A stretch of DNA of 64,000 bases, taken from assembly GCA_963724695.1 (NCBI GenBank), contig CAVRVW010000003.1, positions 992,001 to 1,056,000 of the forward strand, given 5' to 3'. Below the pieces are notes generated by a model. The model worked only from the letters and a program-made list of their open reading frames with translations, ran no database searches and had not been told where the DNA came from. Position numbers and translations under genes: made by a program. This document shows, one piece after another, positions 1 through 9,548 of this stretch (positions are counted from its first letter, which is position 1; each line of letters starts with the position of its first letter). Source of the DNA: CAVQFD01 sp963724695. GTDB taxonomy: Bacteria > Acidobacteriota > Vicinamibacteria > Vicinamibacterales > CAVVIG01.

Positions 1-569
1 GCGAGGAGGGTGTAGTAGCCGGCCATGCTGGTCGCTTCGACAATGCCCGCTTCCCCGAACTTCGCAAGTGCGCGCGCATAGGTGGCATCGCTGACGCTCT
101 GATGGCGCTGCAGTTCCAGACACAGGTCGTACAGGATGGCTTCGTCTTCTGCCATGAGTTCGGGACGCCTCCCCTCAGCCACGGCCGCGACAATCTCGGG
201 CTTGAGGCCGGCCTTCAAGGCGGCCGGGTAGTGAGCGTTCCACTCATACTGTTGCGTCCAGTGCCGCGCCGTCACGAGGATCACCAATTCTGTTAGCCGC
301 TGATCGAGAACGCTTCTAGCCTGCACATGTTGACGCCACCGGAACCCCAGATCCATCAGTTCAGGAACTCGGAGGAGAACCGCGAACGGTCCCGTGGGAG
401 CCGAATTGCGGACCGCTGCGAATTCCGCTGCCGCTTTCTTCTGCGCCTCCGTCATCTTTTCGGCAGGGATCGGAGGCATGCGGTCTTGTGCGCGTAGGGG
501 CGCGCACGACACCAGGGCCAGGAGGACCATCAGCCGTATCGTTCGCGTGTGTCTGTAGCGGCCGGTCAT
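1..569 (-). CDS. Carboxymuconolactone decarboxylase (AhpD-like) family protein, exported, 3' end cut
   Basis: The reading frame runs leftward from an ATG at 569 and is open to the window edge, so the last few residues are missing. The start has a basic N-terminus and a hydrophobic stretch ending near 'SCAPLRAQ', which looks like a signal peptide. The body (MDLGFRWRQHV, ELVILVTARHW, QYEWNAHYPAA) matches the helical CMD/AhpD fold, and the last visible residues, GYYTLL, are typical of its C-terminal helix. The usual AhpD CxxC pair is not seen, so peroxidase activity is not supported. Exported members are common in Acidobacteria, and their substrates are mostly unknown. The family call is fairly secure; the function is not. 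Confidence 0.75.
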   Translation of the reverse strand, partial: MTGRYRHTRTIRLMVLLALVSCAPLRAQDRMPPIPAEKMTEAQKKAAAEFAAVRNSAPTGPFAVLLRVPELMDLGFRWRQHVQARSVLDQRLTELVILVTARHWTQQYEWNAHYPAALKAGLKPEIVAAVAEGRRPELMAEDEAILYDLCLELQRHQSVSDATYARALAKFGEAGIVEATSMAGYYTLL

Positions 570-672
570 TGTTCACCTCACACTCAGCATCGCCGGCTCG
601 TGGACGGCGTCGCCGCGCCACTCGAGTCCGGCACAGGCATCCGGATCATCCCATCCTGCCTCGACCTGTTGA

Positions 673-1764
673 CTAGGTGGCGTGCCGGAAGTTGATGATG
701 TCGCCGTCCTGCACGACGTACTCCTTCCCTTCGAGGCGCAGTTCGCCGTGATCGCGGCATGCCGGCATCGAACCGCGGGCGATGAACGCGTCGTACGCGA
801 CGACCTCGGCCCGGATGAAACCGCGCGAAATATCGCTGTGGATTTCGCCTGCCGCGTCGAGGGCAATCGTCCCGCGAGGAATCGACCAGGCGCGGCATTC
901 GTCCTCGCCGACCGTGAAGAACGACATGTAACCCAGCAGATCGTAGCTGGCGCGGACCACACGATCCAGGCCCGACTCGACCAGGCCCAGATCCGTGAGG
1001 AAGGCCGCGGCGTCCGCCGGATCGAGCGCCGCAATCTCGACTTCGATCTTCGAACAGACAGGCACGGCCCGCGTCGCCGCTCGAGAGAGAAATGCCGTCA
1101 GGCCTGTGCGTGCGGCGGCTTCCCCGACGCTGGCCGCCGCGGCGACATCACTCTCGTCCAGGTTGATCACGATGAGCAGCGGTTTGGCCGACAGAAGCTG
1201 GAACCCGCGAAGCCACCGAAGGTCGTCGCCGGCGAGTCCCAGCGCGCGCAAAGGCTGGCCGCTCTCGAGCGCCGCGCGGCACCGGACGAGCAGGGCGCGT
1301 TCCCTGTCGAGATCGGGCGACTTCCCCTTCTTGAGGTCCTTCTCAATCCGGTCGAGCCGCCGCTCGACCACCCCGAGGTCGGCCAGGATCAGCTCGTCCT
1401 CCATCGCCTGCGCGTCGCGAGCCGGATCGACAGCACCCGCTGGATGCGGCACCGCCGCGTCTTGGAATGCGCGGACGACATGCACGAGGGCATCGGCGCT
1501 CTTGTAGCCTGCCACCTCCACCAGCGCGGCCGCCCCCAATCGGCCCGAGGCCACCACGTCGGTGAACTCAATCGTCGCCGGCACCCGCTTTCTTGGGTTG
1601 AACATCGCGGTCAGCCGGTCGAGCCGGGCGTCGGGCACCTTCGATATGCCGGTCTGGGTCTCGGCCTTGCCGTGCCCCCGGGGCGCGTCCTTGGCGCTCG
1701 TCATCAATTGGAACAGCGTGGACTTTCCGGTCGCGGGGAAGCCGATGAGCGCAGCATGGAGCAT
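673..1764 (-). CDS. ychF: YchF/OLA1-type translation-associated ATPase
   Basis: This is a 363-residue protein of the Obg-related YchF family, which binds ribosomes and prefers ATP. The P-loop GFPATGKST lies at residues 8-16. The nucleotide-specificity motif is NLDE at 201-204. The NxxE form, instead of NKxD, is the family's hallmark for ATP preference. The C-terminal 80 or so residues form a TGS domain ending VVQDGDIINF. The switch II region is degenerate (TDVVAS where DIAGL is usual), so this may be a divergent paralogue. I chose the ATG at 1764 because the P-loop then sits where the family has it; an in-frame ATG at 1818 adds 18 unconserved residues. It is convergent with nothing and divergent from the TPR gene at 1860. 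Confidence 0.85.
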   Translation of the reverse strand: MLHAALIGFPATGKSTLFQLMTSAKDAPRGHGKAETQTGISKVPDARLDRLTAMFNPRKRVPATIEFTDVVASGRLGAAALVEVAGYKSADALVHVVRAFQDAAVPHPAGAVDPARDAQAMEDELILADLGVVERRLDRIEKDLKKGKSPDLDRERALLVRCRAALESGQPLRALGLAGDDLRWLRGFQLLSAKPLLIVINLDESDVAAAASVGEAAARTGLTAFLSRAATRAVPVCSKIEVEIAALDPADAAAFLTDLGLVESGLDRVVRASYDLLGYMSFFTVGEDECRAWSIPRGTIALDAAGEIHSDISRGFIRAEVVAYDAFIARGSMPACRDHGELRLEGKEYVVQDGDIINFRHAT

Positions 1765-1859
1765 TAAGTCAACAACCTCGAATGGTCGATTTGGGCGTTC
1801 AGGATACCCCTGCTTCACGATACCATCGCTTGCTGACTGATTCCGCCCAGGAGGGTCCG

Positions 1860-3440
1860 ATGCGCCGCGTGTTGTGTTGCGCCGTTCTCGCCAGTGCCCT
1901 CGTCGCGCCCGCGTCCGCCCAGCTGGAGAATGTCGGGCAGCTCTCGTTCCCGACCTCTGCGTCGCCCGCGGCGCAGCAGCACTTCCTGCGTGGCGTCGCG
2001 ATCCTCCACAGCTTCGGGTGGAAGCAAGCCATCGCGGAGTTCAAGCTCGCCCAGCAGGCGCAGCCCGATTTTGCCCTGGCCTACTGGGGCGAGACGCTCG
2101 CCTACAACCATCCGCTCCAGGCCGAGCAGGACGGAAAGAGCCCCCGCGCAGTGCTGGCGCGGCTGGGACCGACGCCGGCGGCCCGCATGGCCAAGGCGCC
2201 GACCGAACGCGAGAAGGGCTTCCTTGGTGCGGTCGAGGCGCTCTGGGGCGAGGGCGACTGGCGCCAGCGCCGGGTCGCCTACATGAACGCCATGGAACGG
2301 CTCTACAAACAGTTCCCGAACGACGACGAAGTCAAGACGTTCTATGCACTCTCACTTCTGAGCGGCGGCGGAGCGCTCGAGGACACGACGTTCCGCTACA
2401 ACATGAAGGCCGGCGCGCTGGCTAACGAAGTGTTCAGACGCAACCCCAACCATCCGGGCGCCACCCACTACATCATCCACGCTTTCGACGACCCGATTCA
2501 TGCGCCGCTGGCGCTCGAGGCCGCACGGGTCTACGCGAACATCGTGCCTGCGGTCTCGCACGCCGTGCACATGCCGACGCACATCTTCATCCAGCACGGC
2601 ATGTGGAACGAGGTGGCCAATCAGAACGTGCGTGCCTTCAGTATCGCGAAGGACCTCTGGGAACCAGGCGACGTGCCCGGCGACATGTCGCACTCGGGCG
2701 ACTGGGGCCAGTACGGCTTCCTGCAGCTCGGCGATTACGCCGGTGCACGGGAGCGTATCAGGGTGTTCGAAGAGATGGCGACGACCACGAAGCACCCGCG
2801 AGCGGTTGGCGCGCTGGCCCTCATCAAGGCGCGCTACATCATCGAGACCGAAGAGTGGAAGGTGCAGCCGGTGGCCGACACCGCGTCGAACGAGACGGTG
2901 TTCGCCAACGGGGTCAGCGCCCTGAGGACCGGCGACATGGCGACCGCCACAAAGATGGAAGCGATCCTTGCCGCCAAAGCCAAGGCCGCGCCTGGAGAGC
3001 TGGCCGCTGCAGGAGGCGGGCACGCCGACCATGGAGGCGCACCACCTCCGCCCGCCCCGGGCGGCGGAGATGCCGGTCAGTCGGTGCGCATCATGCACCG
3101 CGAACTCGCCGCACTCATCGCGTTGAGCAAGGGCGAGAAGGAGCGGGCGGTGGCGCTCCTCAAGGAGGCGGTGAAGATCGAAGAGGGCATGCGGCCACCG
3201 AACGGCGCGGCCGACCCCGTGAAACCGTCTCACGAGCTCCTCGGCGAAGTGCTGCTGCAGACCGGATCGCCCGCAGATGCCGCGGCTGCGTTTGACACCG
3301 GTCTGTTGCGAATGCCCAACCGGGCCCGATCGCTCGCCGGTGCCGCGCGCGCACACGCTGCGGCCGGACATCGTGACCTCGCGGCCGAGCGGTTGGCGAC
3401 GTTGAACAGCTTCTGGAAAGGCAAGCCCTTGGCGCCTTGA
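1860..3440 (+). CDS. Exported TPR-repeat protein
   Basis: This 526-residue protein starts at an ATG preceded by AGGAGG. It has a clear Sec signal peptide (hydrophobic core CCAVLASALVAP, cleavage near ASA-Q). After it come helical repeats: the first pair covers roughly residues 35-75 (HFLRGVAILHSFGWKQAI) and further TPR-like units occur at the C-terminus (about 400-520). The middle carries a conserved histidine-rich stretch (HYIIHAFDDPIHA, then VSHAVHMPTHIFIQHGMW) that recurs in this family and could bind metal; that is inference. A His/Gly/Pro linker sits near residue 385. Proteins of this type are frequent in Acidobacteria and have no assigned biochemical role. The frame is intact. Confidence 0.8.
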   Translation: MRRVLCCAVLASALVAPASAQLENVGQLSFPTSASPAAQQHFLRGVAILHSFGWKQAIAEFKLAQQAQPDFALAYWGETLAYNHPLQAEQDGKSPRAVLARLGPTPAARMAKAPTEREKGFLGAVEALWGEGDWRQRRVAYMNAMERLYKQFPNDDEVKTFYALSLLSGGGALEDTTFRYNMKAGALANEVFRRNPNHPGATHYIIHAFDDPIHAPLALEAARVYANIVPAVSHAVHMPTHIFIQHGMWNEVANQNVRAFSIAKDLWEPGDVPGDMSHSGDWGQYGFLQLGDYAGARERIRVFEEMATTTKHPRAVGALALIKARYIIETEEWKVQPVADTASNETVFANGVSALRTGDMATATKMEAILAAKAKAAPGELAAAGGGHADHGGAPPPPAPGGGDAGQSVRIMHRELAALIALSKGEKERAVALLKEAVKIEEGMRPPNGAADPVKPSHELLGEVLLQTGSPADAAAAFDTGLLRMPNRARSLAGAARAHAAAGHRDLAAERLATLNSFWKGKPLAP

Positions 3441-3502
3441 CATCGCCGCGCTGGACGCCGCGCTCCCACGCGGTTCTTCAAGACGCGTGTTCTGAGACTC
3501 TG

Positions 3503-6359
3503 TTAAAGCAGGTCCTTGCGCAGCTCACCGAGCGCGGCGCGCAACTCGTCCATCTCTCGTTCCAGCTCAGCGCACGTCTCGCCAGCGCCAGTCAGGTCGC
3601 CGCTCTTCCCCATCTGCTCGAGACGCTTCGCGGTCTCGTAGGCGCCCTGCTTCCCGAACAACCCGACCGATCCCTTAAGCGCGTGGGCGGACGAAGCCAG
3701 CTTCCGGCTGTCGCCCTGCTCGGCCGCCTGTCGAATGCCCTGCGGTCAGCCGTGGGCCGTCCACCAGAAACATGTCGATGACCTCGGCGAGCACCGTGCG
3801 GTTGCCTCCGAACGCCTGCCAGCAGGGTCGGAGCGTCGAGAACGGGCCGGGCCAGGAGTGACTGACGCGAAGAAGCCGTCGACGACGGCGAGCAGCTTGT
3901 CCAGGCGCAGCGGCTTCGACACGTAGGCGTCCATCCCGGCGGCAAGAGCACTGCTCGCGATCGCCGGCCATGGCGTGCGCCGTCATGGCCACGATGGGAA
4001 TGTGTCCGCCGGACGACTGCTCTCGCTGCCGGATCGCGGCCGTCGCTTCGAGGCCGCTCATCTCGGGCATCTGCACGTCCATCAGGATCACGTCGAACGG
4101 CTGTTCCAGCAGATCGCTGAACGGCCTCGCGACCGTTCCGACGCGACGACCACCGTGTCGCCGCGGTTCTCGAAGAGCGTCACGACCAACTTCTGATTGG
4201 TCGCGTTGTCTTCCGCGCGCCAGGATGCGAAGCGGACGCGTTCGCACGCGCGGGGGCGGCGGGTGTGCGCCGGCGCCTCCTGTCGACCCTGGGCCGTGAC
4301 GCGGGGCGAACACCGCGACAATCGCGTCGAGCAGGTCGGATTGCTTGACGGGCTTGCTCACGTAGGCCGAGAAGCCGGCCTCGTGGACGCGGGAGTGACC
4401 CGGTGGCAGCCCCATCGAGCTCAGCATGATCAGCCTGGCGTCCGCGAGACCGCGCGTCCGCGCGAATGGCGCGCGCCAGCGCAAAGCCGTCCACGTCGGG
4501 CATGAGGGCGTCGGAGAGCACGAGCCGGAACGGCTCACCGGCGTCGACGGCCTTCGCGAGAGCGGCGAGCGCGGCACGCGCGCCGTCGACCGACGTCGGT
4601 CTCATTCGCCACGCCGTCAGCATCTCCTCGACGATCCGACGATTGGTGGCGTTGTCGTCAACGACCAGGACCCGGAGATCGCCGAGGTCCGAGGACTCCG
4701 GAGGCGCCGCATGTGCCGCGGCCCCTTGCTGGACGCCGAAGTGGGCGACAAACGAGAACCGGCTTCCCCGTCCGACCTCGCTTTCGACCCAGATGCGTCC
4801 GCCCATCAGCTCGACGAGCTGCGACGGAAATCGCGAGGCCGAGGCCCGTGCCGCCGTAGCGGCGGGTGGTGGAGGCATCGGCCTGCACGAACGGGCCGAA
4901 GATCTGCCACTGCTTCTCCGGCGGAATGCCGATGCCGGTGTCGGACACCGCGAACCGCAGCCGTCACCGCGCCATCCGCCAGGTCGTCGACCACGACGTC
5001 GGCGATCACCTCGCCGCGTTCGGTGAACTTGATGGCGTTGCCCACCAGATTGATCAACACCTGACGCAGGCGTCCAGGGTCGCCCACGAGCGCATCGGGA
5101 ACGTCCGGGGCAATGCGGCAGGCGAGCTCGAGGCCCTTCGCGTCCGCGCGCGACGCCAGCAGCCGGACGGCATCCTCGACGACGTCCCGGAACGCGAAGG
5201 GCACCTGTTCGAGCGACAGCTGCCGCGCTTCGATCTTGGAGAAGTCGAGAATGTCGTTGACGATCGCGAGGAGCGCCTCGCTCGAGTCCTTGACCGTGTG
5301 CAGGTAGTCGCGCTGTTCCTCGGTGAGGGTCGTGCGGAGCGCCAGGTCGGTCATGCCGATGATCGCGTTCATCGGCGTCCGGATCTCGTGGCTCATGTTG
5401 GCGAGGAACTCGCTCTTGGCGACCGTCGCCTCCTCCGCCCGTGTCTTGCGCATCTCGAGCTCCCGCTCGGCCCGCTTCTGCGTCCGTGACGTCGCGCGCC
5501 ACCGCGTGAATCAGGCCGAGATCTGCTGTGGGCGACGGCGTTCCACTGGAGCCACTTGTACGATTCCGTCGGCACATCGATAGCGATTCTCGAACACCGT
5601 CAGCTCCGTGTCGTTCACGATCGTGGACTTGGCGCCGATCGTGGCCTCGCGGTCGTCGGGGTGGACGAAGTCGAGCCACGGCTTCGACAGCAGTTCGTCT
5701 CGCGGGATCCCGAGCATGCGCTCCCATGCTGGATTCAGGCGGACAAAATACCCGTCGAAGTTGGCGATGCAGAGCAGGTCCAGCGACAGCGTGAAGAACC
5801 GGTCGAGTTCCTCCTCGGCCCGTTTCCGCTCGACGAACAGGCCAATCTGGCTGCCGACCGTCGTCAGCATCCCGAGCAGATCCTCGTCGGGCTCGCGGAT
5901 CTCGCGGCTGAAGAACTCCATGACCCCGAGGATCTCGGCGCGCCCGAGCACGGGAAAGCCGAACGCGGCGTGCAGGCCCGCCCGGTCGGCGGCAGGCGCT
6001 CGCGGGAAGTTTGGATCGCGGACGACGTCGGGAATCCAGGCGGACTGGAGGCTCGACCACACCCGTCCCGGCAGGCCGACGCCTGCCGCAAAGGCGGTCG
6101 CCCGGCTGACGGCGGCAAACTCGTCGAATGGCAGCGACGAAGCGTGCCATGTCGCGGCCCAACGAAGACGGGCAGCGGCGCGGTCGACGGTCCAGAGCGC
6201 GCCGTACTCCCACCCGAGCGCACCGCAGATGGCCTGGAGCATCCGCGGCGCCGCTTCGACGAGCGTCGCCGACTCCGCAAGGGCACAGGCCGTCTCGTAG
6301 ACGACCTGCTGCTGCATGCGGGTGTGCGCGTGTGCCTGGTTCGGAGGCGGCGGCTCCAT
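3503..6359 (-). CDS. Hybrid sensor histidine kinase (GAF-PAS-HisKA-HATPase-REC-REC-HPt), frame interrupted
   Basis: The gene runs leftward from an ATG at 6359 (upstream GAGGTG) to a TAA at 3503. The domain order can be read across several frames. A GAF domain comes first (ICGALGWEYGALW). A PAS domain follows (LNPAWERMLGIPRDELL). The phosphoacceptor helix reads FLANMSHEIRTPMNAIIGM near 5400. The ATPase has DTGIGIPPEKQWQIF and GGTGLGLAIS. Two receiver domains follow, each with a DDN/EDN acidic pair; the second has the acceptor segment VILMDVQMPEMSG and the terminal AYVSKP lysine. A C-terminal HPt domain contains AHALKG. Frame breaks fall near 5520, 4960, 4830, 4460, 4215, 4140 and 3950; most are repaired by deleting one base, so I treat the gene as intact with sequence errors. 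It is divergent from the receiver-ATPase gene at 6457. Confidence 0.85.
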
Positions 6360-6456
6360 TCCCAACACCTCACTCGAAGGAGCGACCAGTATTACACTAC
6401 GGTTCGGTCTGCCGATCCACATCCGCCATTCCGTCTCGTCGTCCGGGAGGCTCGTC

Positions 6457-7318
6457 ATGACGTCTGGAGCGATCGCGAAGAGTCGCGTGCTGGTCGTCGA
6501 CGACGATCGCGGGTTTCGGCACGCGATTGGCACGCTGCTTCAGGAGGCAGGCCATCTCGTCGTGCAGGCGGCGGACGGGCGCGCTGCGCTCGACGCGCTG
6601 GGAGGCGAGGCGTTCGACGTCGTGCTGCTCGACGTGGGGCTGCCCGATATGAGCGGGCTCGATGTCCTCGCAGCGGTGCAGAACGCTGGCGACCCTTCCG
6701 CGCGTGGTCATGATCACCGGCCGACGACACGCCTGAAACGCTGCTCAAGGCCATCCGTGGCCAGGCGGATCGGTACGTCACGAAGCCGTTTGCACCGGGC
6801 GCCATCCTGCAGGTTGTCGACGAGGTCCTCGAGGCGCCACCGGCGGCGGCCTTGCCGATTACGGTGGTGTCGGCACGACCCGAGTGGGTCGAACTGGTCG
6901 TCCCCTGTTCGCTGCACGTCGCCGATCGTGTCCACGCCTTCATGATGCGAGCTCCCGGCCGACCTGCCGGAGGCGGTGCGTGAGTCGGTCGGAACGGCAT
7001 TTCGCGAGCTGCTCTTGAACGCGGTCGAGTGGGGCGGCAAGCTGGATCCGATGCGGATGGTTCGCATCTCCTGCCTGCGCGCACGGCGCATGCTGCTGTA
7101 CCGCATCGCCGATCCGGGCCAGGGGTTCAGCATCGAGGGCCTCGCGCACTCGGCGGTCAACAATCCGGAGGACGATCCGTTGCGGCACGCCCTGGTGCGC
7201 GAGGAGAAAGGGACTGCGGCCCGGCGGTCTGGGCCTCGCGATCACGCGAGGAATCGTGGACGAGTTGATCTACAACGAGGCGCGCAACGAGGTCGTGTTC
7301 ATCAAGTACCTCGACTAG
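6457..7318 (+). CDS. Response regulator fused to an RsbW-like ATPase domain, frame interrupted
   Basis: The ATG at 6457 begins a CheY-like receiver: DDD acidic cluster at residues 14-16, acceptor in VLLDVGLPDMSG, and switch lysine in RYVTKPF. A C-terminal HATPase_c_2 domain of the anti-sigma-kinase type follows: N-box ELLLNAVEWGGKLDP, G1 box IADPGQGF, and G2 box RPGGLGLAI near the end. The stop is TAG at 7316-7318. Breaks near 6670, 6722, 6965 and 7200 each need one base removed to restore these motifs. Such fusions usually gate a partner-switching module by phosphorylation of the receiver. Its likely kinase is the divergent hybrid kinase (3503-6359), which lies 97 bp away. Confidence 0.75.
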
Positions 7319-7324
7319 CGGTTC

Positions 7325-7984
7325 TCAGACGACAGGCACGGGAAAGGCGAACACGATGTAGACGAGCGAGGCGACGGCCTTCCCTCGAACACGTGCCGGA
7401 CGGAAGCGCCATTGTCGCGCCGCGCCGAGTGCCGGGTCGTCGAACGGAGGCGACGGCTGTCTGACCCTTGCGTCGACCACCGTACCGTTCGGATCGACGC
7501 GGGCTTCGATCAGGACGACGCCGGGGTCGCGTGCCAGTGGCGGAAACGGGGGCACCGCCACAGTGAGGGGAAACGGGACTTCCTCTGATGGCGCGCCAGC
7601 GTCGCGAATGGGCTCGCCGAGCGTCGGGGACGTGAATGTTGGCGCACGAAACACGCCCGCAACGAGCACCTTGGATTCGACCGACGCCACCGACTCCTGA
7701 GCTGGTGCGAACCGCCAGGTCCTCACGGCGCCAATGAGCCGCTCTGTAAACATGGCCGTTTCGCGCAGGGATCGGACAACGCTGACCGACCCGTCAACAC
7801 CGACTGTCACCTCGACGAGGACCTGGCCGCCGCCGACCCCCACCGACCGAATCCCCTGGGTCGGGAGCTGCCCGTCGCGAAACACGGCCGGTGAGAACGT
7901 CTGCGCCCCGACTGAAGTTCCCGCGAGCAGGGCCATGACGACGAAACGCGCTCCCAACGTCCGCCCGTGGCTCTTGCCCGGCAT
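7325..7984 (-). CDS. Exported protein with two TonB C-terminal-like domains
   Basis: This is a 219-residue protein with an N-terminal signal peptide (VVMALLAGTSVGAQ). It contains two copies of the TonB C-terminal fold. The first is around residues 45-95 (VLVEVTVGVDGSV, VRTWRFAPA). The second is around 150-210 (VVLIEARVDPNGTVVDARV, ARQWRFRPARVRG). Each copy keeps the family's V-x-V-D-x-x-G and W-x-F/x-P motifs. There is no proline-rich periplasm-spanning segment and no retained membrane anchor, so it is unlikely to energise outer-membrane receptors itself. It ends 7 bp from the convergent receiver-ATPase gene and lies 15 bp downstream of the cupin gene, probably as one transcript. The frame is clean. 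Confidence 0.75.
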   Translation of the reverse strand: MPGKSHGRTLGARFVVMALLAGTSVGAQTFSPAVFRDGQLPTQGIRSVGVGGGQVLVEVTVGVDGSVSVVRSLRETAMFTERLIGAVRTWRFAPAQESVASVESKVLVAGVFRAPTFTSPTLGEPIRDAGAPSEEVPFPLTVAVPPFPPLARDPGVVLIEARVDPNGTVVDARVRQPSPPFDDPALGAARQWRFRPARVRGKAVASLVYIVFAFPVPVV

Positions 7985-7999
7985 GTCGTGCCGACTTCC

Positions 8000-8476
8000 C
8001 TACCGGGTCTCGAACCGGATGTTCATGTAGGTAATCCCGGCGGATGCCTTGATGCCGTGCGGCACACCAGGCGGCACGAACACGATATCCCCCGCTTTGA
8101 TGACACGCTCGACACCTCCCTGGACGGCGCTGCCGCGCAGCTCGCCAGGTCCGGTCCCCGGCGTCGGGTTGACCAGCGTGCCGCCGGTCGCGAGCGTCCC
8201 CGAGCCCTCGCGCACCACCCAGACCTCGCTGATCACACCGTGCGAGAGCGCCGTCTCCGCGCCCGCGATGTGTCTGACGTTGATGCTGAACGCGCCGCCC
8301 TCGAGCACGCGCTGCGTGATCAGGCCCTTGGCGACGAGGTCGCGCGCGGCGGCGTCCAGCGCGCTCGACGAAAAGTCCACGGCGCGATCCTTTGGCGCAG
8401 GAGGCGCGCCCGCGGTCTGGGCCAGCATGCCAGTGGCGCACAAGGCGACGGCAAAAATTGTAGGGAGCGAGCGCAT
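8000..8476 (-). CDS. Exported cupin-domain protein
   Basis: This 158-residue protein has a signal peptide (MRSLPTIFAVALCATGMLAQ). A single small cupin barrel covers residues 60-155. Its second motif, GDIVFVPPGVPHGI, has the G-D-x(2)-x-P-x-G-x-P-H pattern; the histidine would bind metal. The first motif is weaker (SEVWVVREGSGTLATGG), with few of the usual histidines, so metal binding and enzymatic activity are uncertain. Such proteins are commonly annotated as cupin without a known reaction. It precedes the TonB-C protein in the same direction with a 15-bp gap and follows metF by 33 bp. Confidence 0.75.
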   Translation of the reverse strand: MRSLPTIFAVALCATGMLAQTAGAPPAPKDRAVDFSSSALDAAARDLVAKGLITQRVLEGGAFSINVRHIAGAETALSHGVISEVWVVREGSGTLATGGTLVNPTPGTGPGELRGSAVQGGVERVIKAGDIVFVPPGVPHGIKASAGITYMNIRFETR

Positions 8477-8509
8477 CGAGGCACCTCCAGAAGCGATAAC
8501 GCGTGCAGA

Positions 8510-9457
8510 TTACGGCGTGGTCAAGGTCCCGGTCGGAGATGTGGACCCGCGCGACCGGTCGAGTCCCAGATTGGCGAGGACAGCCGATGAGGACCTGGCC
8601 TTGTTGAGCGTGTAGAAGTGGAGGCCAGGCGCCCCTTCACGCAGCAGCTCTTCGCACTGCCTCGTGGCGTACTCGATGCCGAACGCCGCCGCGGCCTCGT
8701 CGTTCTCGCACTGTTCCAGCCGGGAGAGCACCGCGCCCGGCAGTTCGGCGCCGCAGAGGGCGACGAAGCGCTTGATCTGCGCGGCGCTCAGAATCGGAAG
8801 AATGCCCGGGATGATCGGGACGTCCACACCGAGACCGGCGAGATAGTCCCGGCACGCGAAATAGTCGCTGTTCCGGAAGAACAGCTGGGTGATGACGAAG
8901 TGGGCGCCATGGTCGATCTTGTGCTTGAGCCGCTGCCAGTCCACGTGGCGGCCTTCCTTGCAGGCGATGTGCCCCTCGGGAAATCCGGCGACGCCGATGG
9001 AAAACTCTCCCACTTCGCGGATGAACCGCACGAGCTCGTAGGAGTATTCGAAACCGCCCTCGGTCGGCGCGAACGCCCCGCCGCCGTCCGGTGGATCGCC
9101 TCGAAGGGCGAGGATATTACGGATGCCGAGATCGCGGGCGCGCTGCAGCACGGCATGCGTCTGGTCCCGCGTGGCGTTGACGCATGTCAGATGCGCCATG
9201 GTGGGCAGCTGCTGCTGCCGTTGAATCCGATCGACGATGGCCAGCGTCTTCTCGCGGGTGCCGCCGCCGGCGCCGTAAGTGACCGAGCAGAAGTCCGGGC
9301 GCAGTTCGCTGAGCACGGGAATCGTCTGCTCGAGGAGGACACGCTCGCCCTCGTCGGTCCTGGTCGGAAAGAACTCGAACGAGACCGACGGGCGTCGGTC
9401 CGTTCTGGCCTTGGCCAGGATGTCGCGGATATGCGGAATCAAGGGCTCGTGGCTCAC
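8510..9457 (-). CDS. metF: 5,10-methylenetetrahydrofolate reductase
   Basis: MetF reduces methylene-THF to methyl-THF, the methyl donor for methionine synthesis, with a flavin cofactor. Family landmarks are in order: SFEFFPTRTDEGE near the start, FCSVTYGAGGGTREKT, TMAHLTCVNATRDQ, RNILALRGDPP (flavin-binding segment), VAGFPEGH, DHGAHFVITQLFFRN and IPGILPI. The length is about 315 residues, normal for the family. I prefer the GTG at 9457 because the protein then starts about 20 residues before the SFEFFP strand, as in known enzymes. The longer frame back to 9763 overlaps the divergent channel gene and adds unconserved sequence. The gene is intact. Confidence 0.92.
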   Translation of the reverse strand: MSHEPLIPHIRDILAKARTDRRPSVSFEFFPTRTDEGERVLLEQTIPVLSELRPDFCSVTYGAGGGTREKTLAIVDRIQRQQQLPTMAHLTCVNATRDQTHAVLQRARDLGIRNILALRGDPPDGGGAFAPTEGGFEYSYELVRFIREVGEFSIGVAGFPEGHIACKEGRHVDWQRLKHKIDHGAHFVITQLFFRNSDYFACRDYLAGLGVDVPIIPGILPILSAAQIKRFVALCGAELPGAVLSRLEQCENDEAAAAFGIEYATRQCEELLREGAPGLHFYTLNKARSSSAVLANLGLDRSRGSTSPTGTLTTP

Positions 9458-9548
9458 GTTAAGGCGGCGCCCGCGTATCTTACCTGAGGCAGCGCCAGGC
9501 GGCGGGGGGGCGACGGGGCCGCGCATCGTATACTGCACGAAGCCGCCA

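Noticed and set aside
673..1767. Long open frames on the strand opposite the YchF-type gene (and similar long antisense frames throughout)
   Set aside because: High GC content produces long antisense frames. These lack conserved motifs and ribosome-binding sites and lie fully inside well-supported genes.
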